Made by a program: the position numbers and the translations under genes
Assembly (NCBI RefSeq): GCF_042666505.1
Contig: NZ_JBHTDN010000003.1
Coordinates: 496,001-560,000 of the forward strand
Direction: 5' to 3'
DNA from: Parapedobacter sp042666505
GTDB lineage: Bacteria; Bacteroidota; Bacteroidia; Sphingobacteriales; Sphingobacteriaceae
DNA length: 64,000 nucleotides
The notes under the pieces: generated by a model
The model's input: the letters and a program-made list of their open reading frames with translations, nothing else
Database searches by the model: none
What the model was told of the DNA's origin: nothing
Shown here: one piece after another, positions 63,075 through 64,000 of the stretch
Numbering within the stretch: the first letter of the stretch is position 1
How the letters are laid out: every line of letters starts with the position of its first letter

Positions 63075-64000
63075 TTTGTATGATTCACCTTTCAAAAATA
63101 ATACCTTATCTTTTTGTATTTTTTCCGTTAGCGTCTTTAGCGAACACGGTTCGCCCGGATAAGCTTACATGCGAGTACCTGGAAAACCCGCTGGGATTGG
63201 ATGAGCGTTTGCCCAGGTTAAGCTGGACACTTGTATCGGATAAACGGGATCAGAAGCAAACCGCCTACGAACTGATCGTAGCAGATAACCTGAAAGATAT
63301 CCAGAAAAAAAAAGGTACGGTTTGGGCTACCGGGAAGGTCGATTCAGAACAGAATATTCACGTCACGTACAACGGTCGGCCGCTTCAATCGTTTACCCGG
63401 TATTACTGGCGTGTCCGGGTTTACGATAAGCAGGGAAAAGCTTCCGGCTGGAGTAAGCCGGCTTGGTTTGAGACGGCGATGTTGGACCCCTCGGATTGGG
63501 AGGGGAAATGGATAGGCGACGGAAGTCAGCAGTTTACCCGGGATGAGGATTTTTATCAGGAAGATCCCATGCCCCTGTTTCGCAAATCCTTCCATGCCTC
63601 GAAAAAAATCGCTTCGGCTCGCTTGTATGTAAGCGGGATGGGATATTACGAGGCGTATCTGAATGGCGAAAAGGCGGGCGATCACGTCTTGGATCCCGGT
63701 TGGACATCCTATGGAAAGCAAGTGCTATATGCAGTTTATGATGTAACGGAACGGCTCAAAAAGGGAGATAACGTCATCGGATTTATGCTGGGTAATGGTT
63801 GGTATAACCCCCTTCCGTTGCGCTTTTGGGGAGCTATCAACATGCGCGATGCACTGGAAACCGGGCGGCCAAAGGTCAAGGCAATGGTTCGTTTGGTGTA
63901 TGACGACGGCGCCGTAGAGACCCTGGGAACCGGCAATGACTGGCAAACGGCTCCCGGACCGATAATCCGAAACAACATTTACTTGGGAGAACATTTCGAC
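63071..64000 (+). CDS. alpha-L-rhamnosidase GH78, cut by window end
   Basis: The first 310 codons of an exported rhamnosidase. The ATG at 63071 overlaps the previous stop as ATGA; an alternative ATG is at 63080. After a signal peptide (through about LASLANT) the bacterial rhamnosidase N-terminal domains are seen: ECEYLENPLG-like opening (here TCEYLENPLGLDERLPRLSW), RYYWRVRVYD, GKWIG and the ARLYVSGMGYYEAYLNGEKAG segment. The catalytic (alpha/alpha)6 domain lies beyond the window. It removes terminal alpha-L-rhamnose, giving the locus its likely specificity. Confidence 0.9.
   Translation, partial: MICMIHLSKIIPYLFVFFPLASLANTVRPDKLTCEYLENPLGLDERLPRLSWTLVSDKRDQKQTAYELIVADNLKDIQKKKGTVWATGKVDSEQNIHVTYNGRPLQSFTRYYWRVRVYDKQGKASGWSKPAWFETAMLDPSDWEGKWIGDGSQQFTRDEDFYQEDPMPLFRKSFHASKKIASARLYVSGMGYYEAYLNGEKAGDHVLDPGWTSYGKQVLYAVYDVTERLKKGDNVIGFMLGNGWYNPLPLRFWGAINMRDALETGRPKVKAMVRLVYDDGAVETLGTGNDWQTAPGPIIRNNIYLGEHFD

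Overview
The window looks like chromosomal DNA of a Bacteroidetes bacterium, most likely a member of the Sphingobacteriaceae. The signs are a SusC/SusD pair, small lineage-specific families (DUF2480, DUF3108, DUF3109, DUF6427, DUF4998, DUF5000) and promoters of the Bacteroidetes type (TTTG, 19-20 bases, TAnnTTTG) at several gene starts. A Parapedobacter- or Olivibacter-like genus is a guess. No tRNA, rRNA, CRISPR array, insertion sequence or prophage was seen.

Layout. (1) 94-16347, minus strand: one long branched-chain amino acid cluster, read ilvE-ilvD-ilvB-ilvN-DinB-like-ilvC-ABC ATPase-leuA-leuC-leuD-leuA2/cimA-like-leuB-ilvA. It covers all steps to isoleucine, leucine and valine and may have two sources of 2-oxobutyrate. 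(2) 16742-18569, minus: atpD-atpC of the F1Fo ATP synthase. (3) 18997-20736, minus: an exported two-domain redoxin and a small membrane protein. (4) 20900-28230, plus: L-rhamnose catabolism (rhaT, bifunctional rhaEW, rhaI, rhaB) ending in an FMN L-lactate dehydrogenase; then gnd, a prolyl oligopeptidase lipoprotein and a small GNAT protein. (5) 32956-44872, minus: mostly envelope and housekeeping genes (TerC, polyprenyl synthase, PpiD, LptC, an outer-membrane protein, purQ, an LpxH-like phosphoesterase, an O-methyltransferase). (6) 45218-64000: an exported EEP-family phosphoesterase; a minus-strand operon for a lactonase-like amidohydrolase, a Gfo/Idh/MocA dehydrogenase and a second IlvD-family dehydratase; a divergent AraC regulator; then a polysaccharide utilisation locus (GH63/MGH1-like hydrolase, SusC, SusD, two surface lipoproteins, two unassigned hydrolase-like proteins, and a GH78 alpha-L-rhamnosidase cut by the window edge).

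How it fits together. The locus at 51-64 kb probably binds, cuts and imports a rhamnose-containing glycan. The operon at 20.9-28.2 kb would convert free rhamnose to dihydroxyacetone phosphate and L-lactate, then pyruvate. The dehydrogenase/lactonase/dehydratase trio could oxidise a second sugar from the same glycan without phosphorylation. The links between these loci are inferred from gene content and proximity.

Non-coding signals include several intergenic spacers built of degenerate 7-bp tandem units, 11-bp phased arrays near 18.8 and 30.2 kb, a 73-bp element with 13-bp perfect inverted ends upstream of rhaI, a 12-bp perfect GC-rich hairpin just after ilvC, and a 10-bp-stem hairpin in the ilvE leader.
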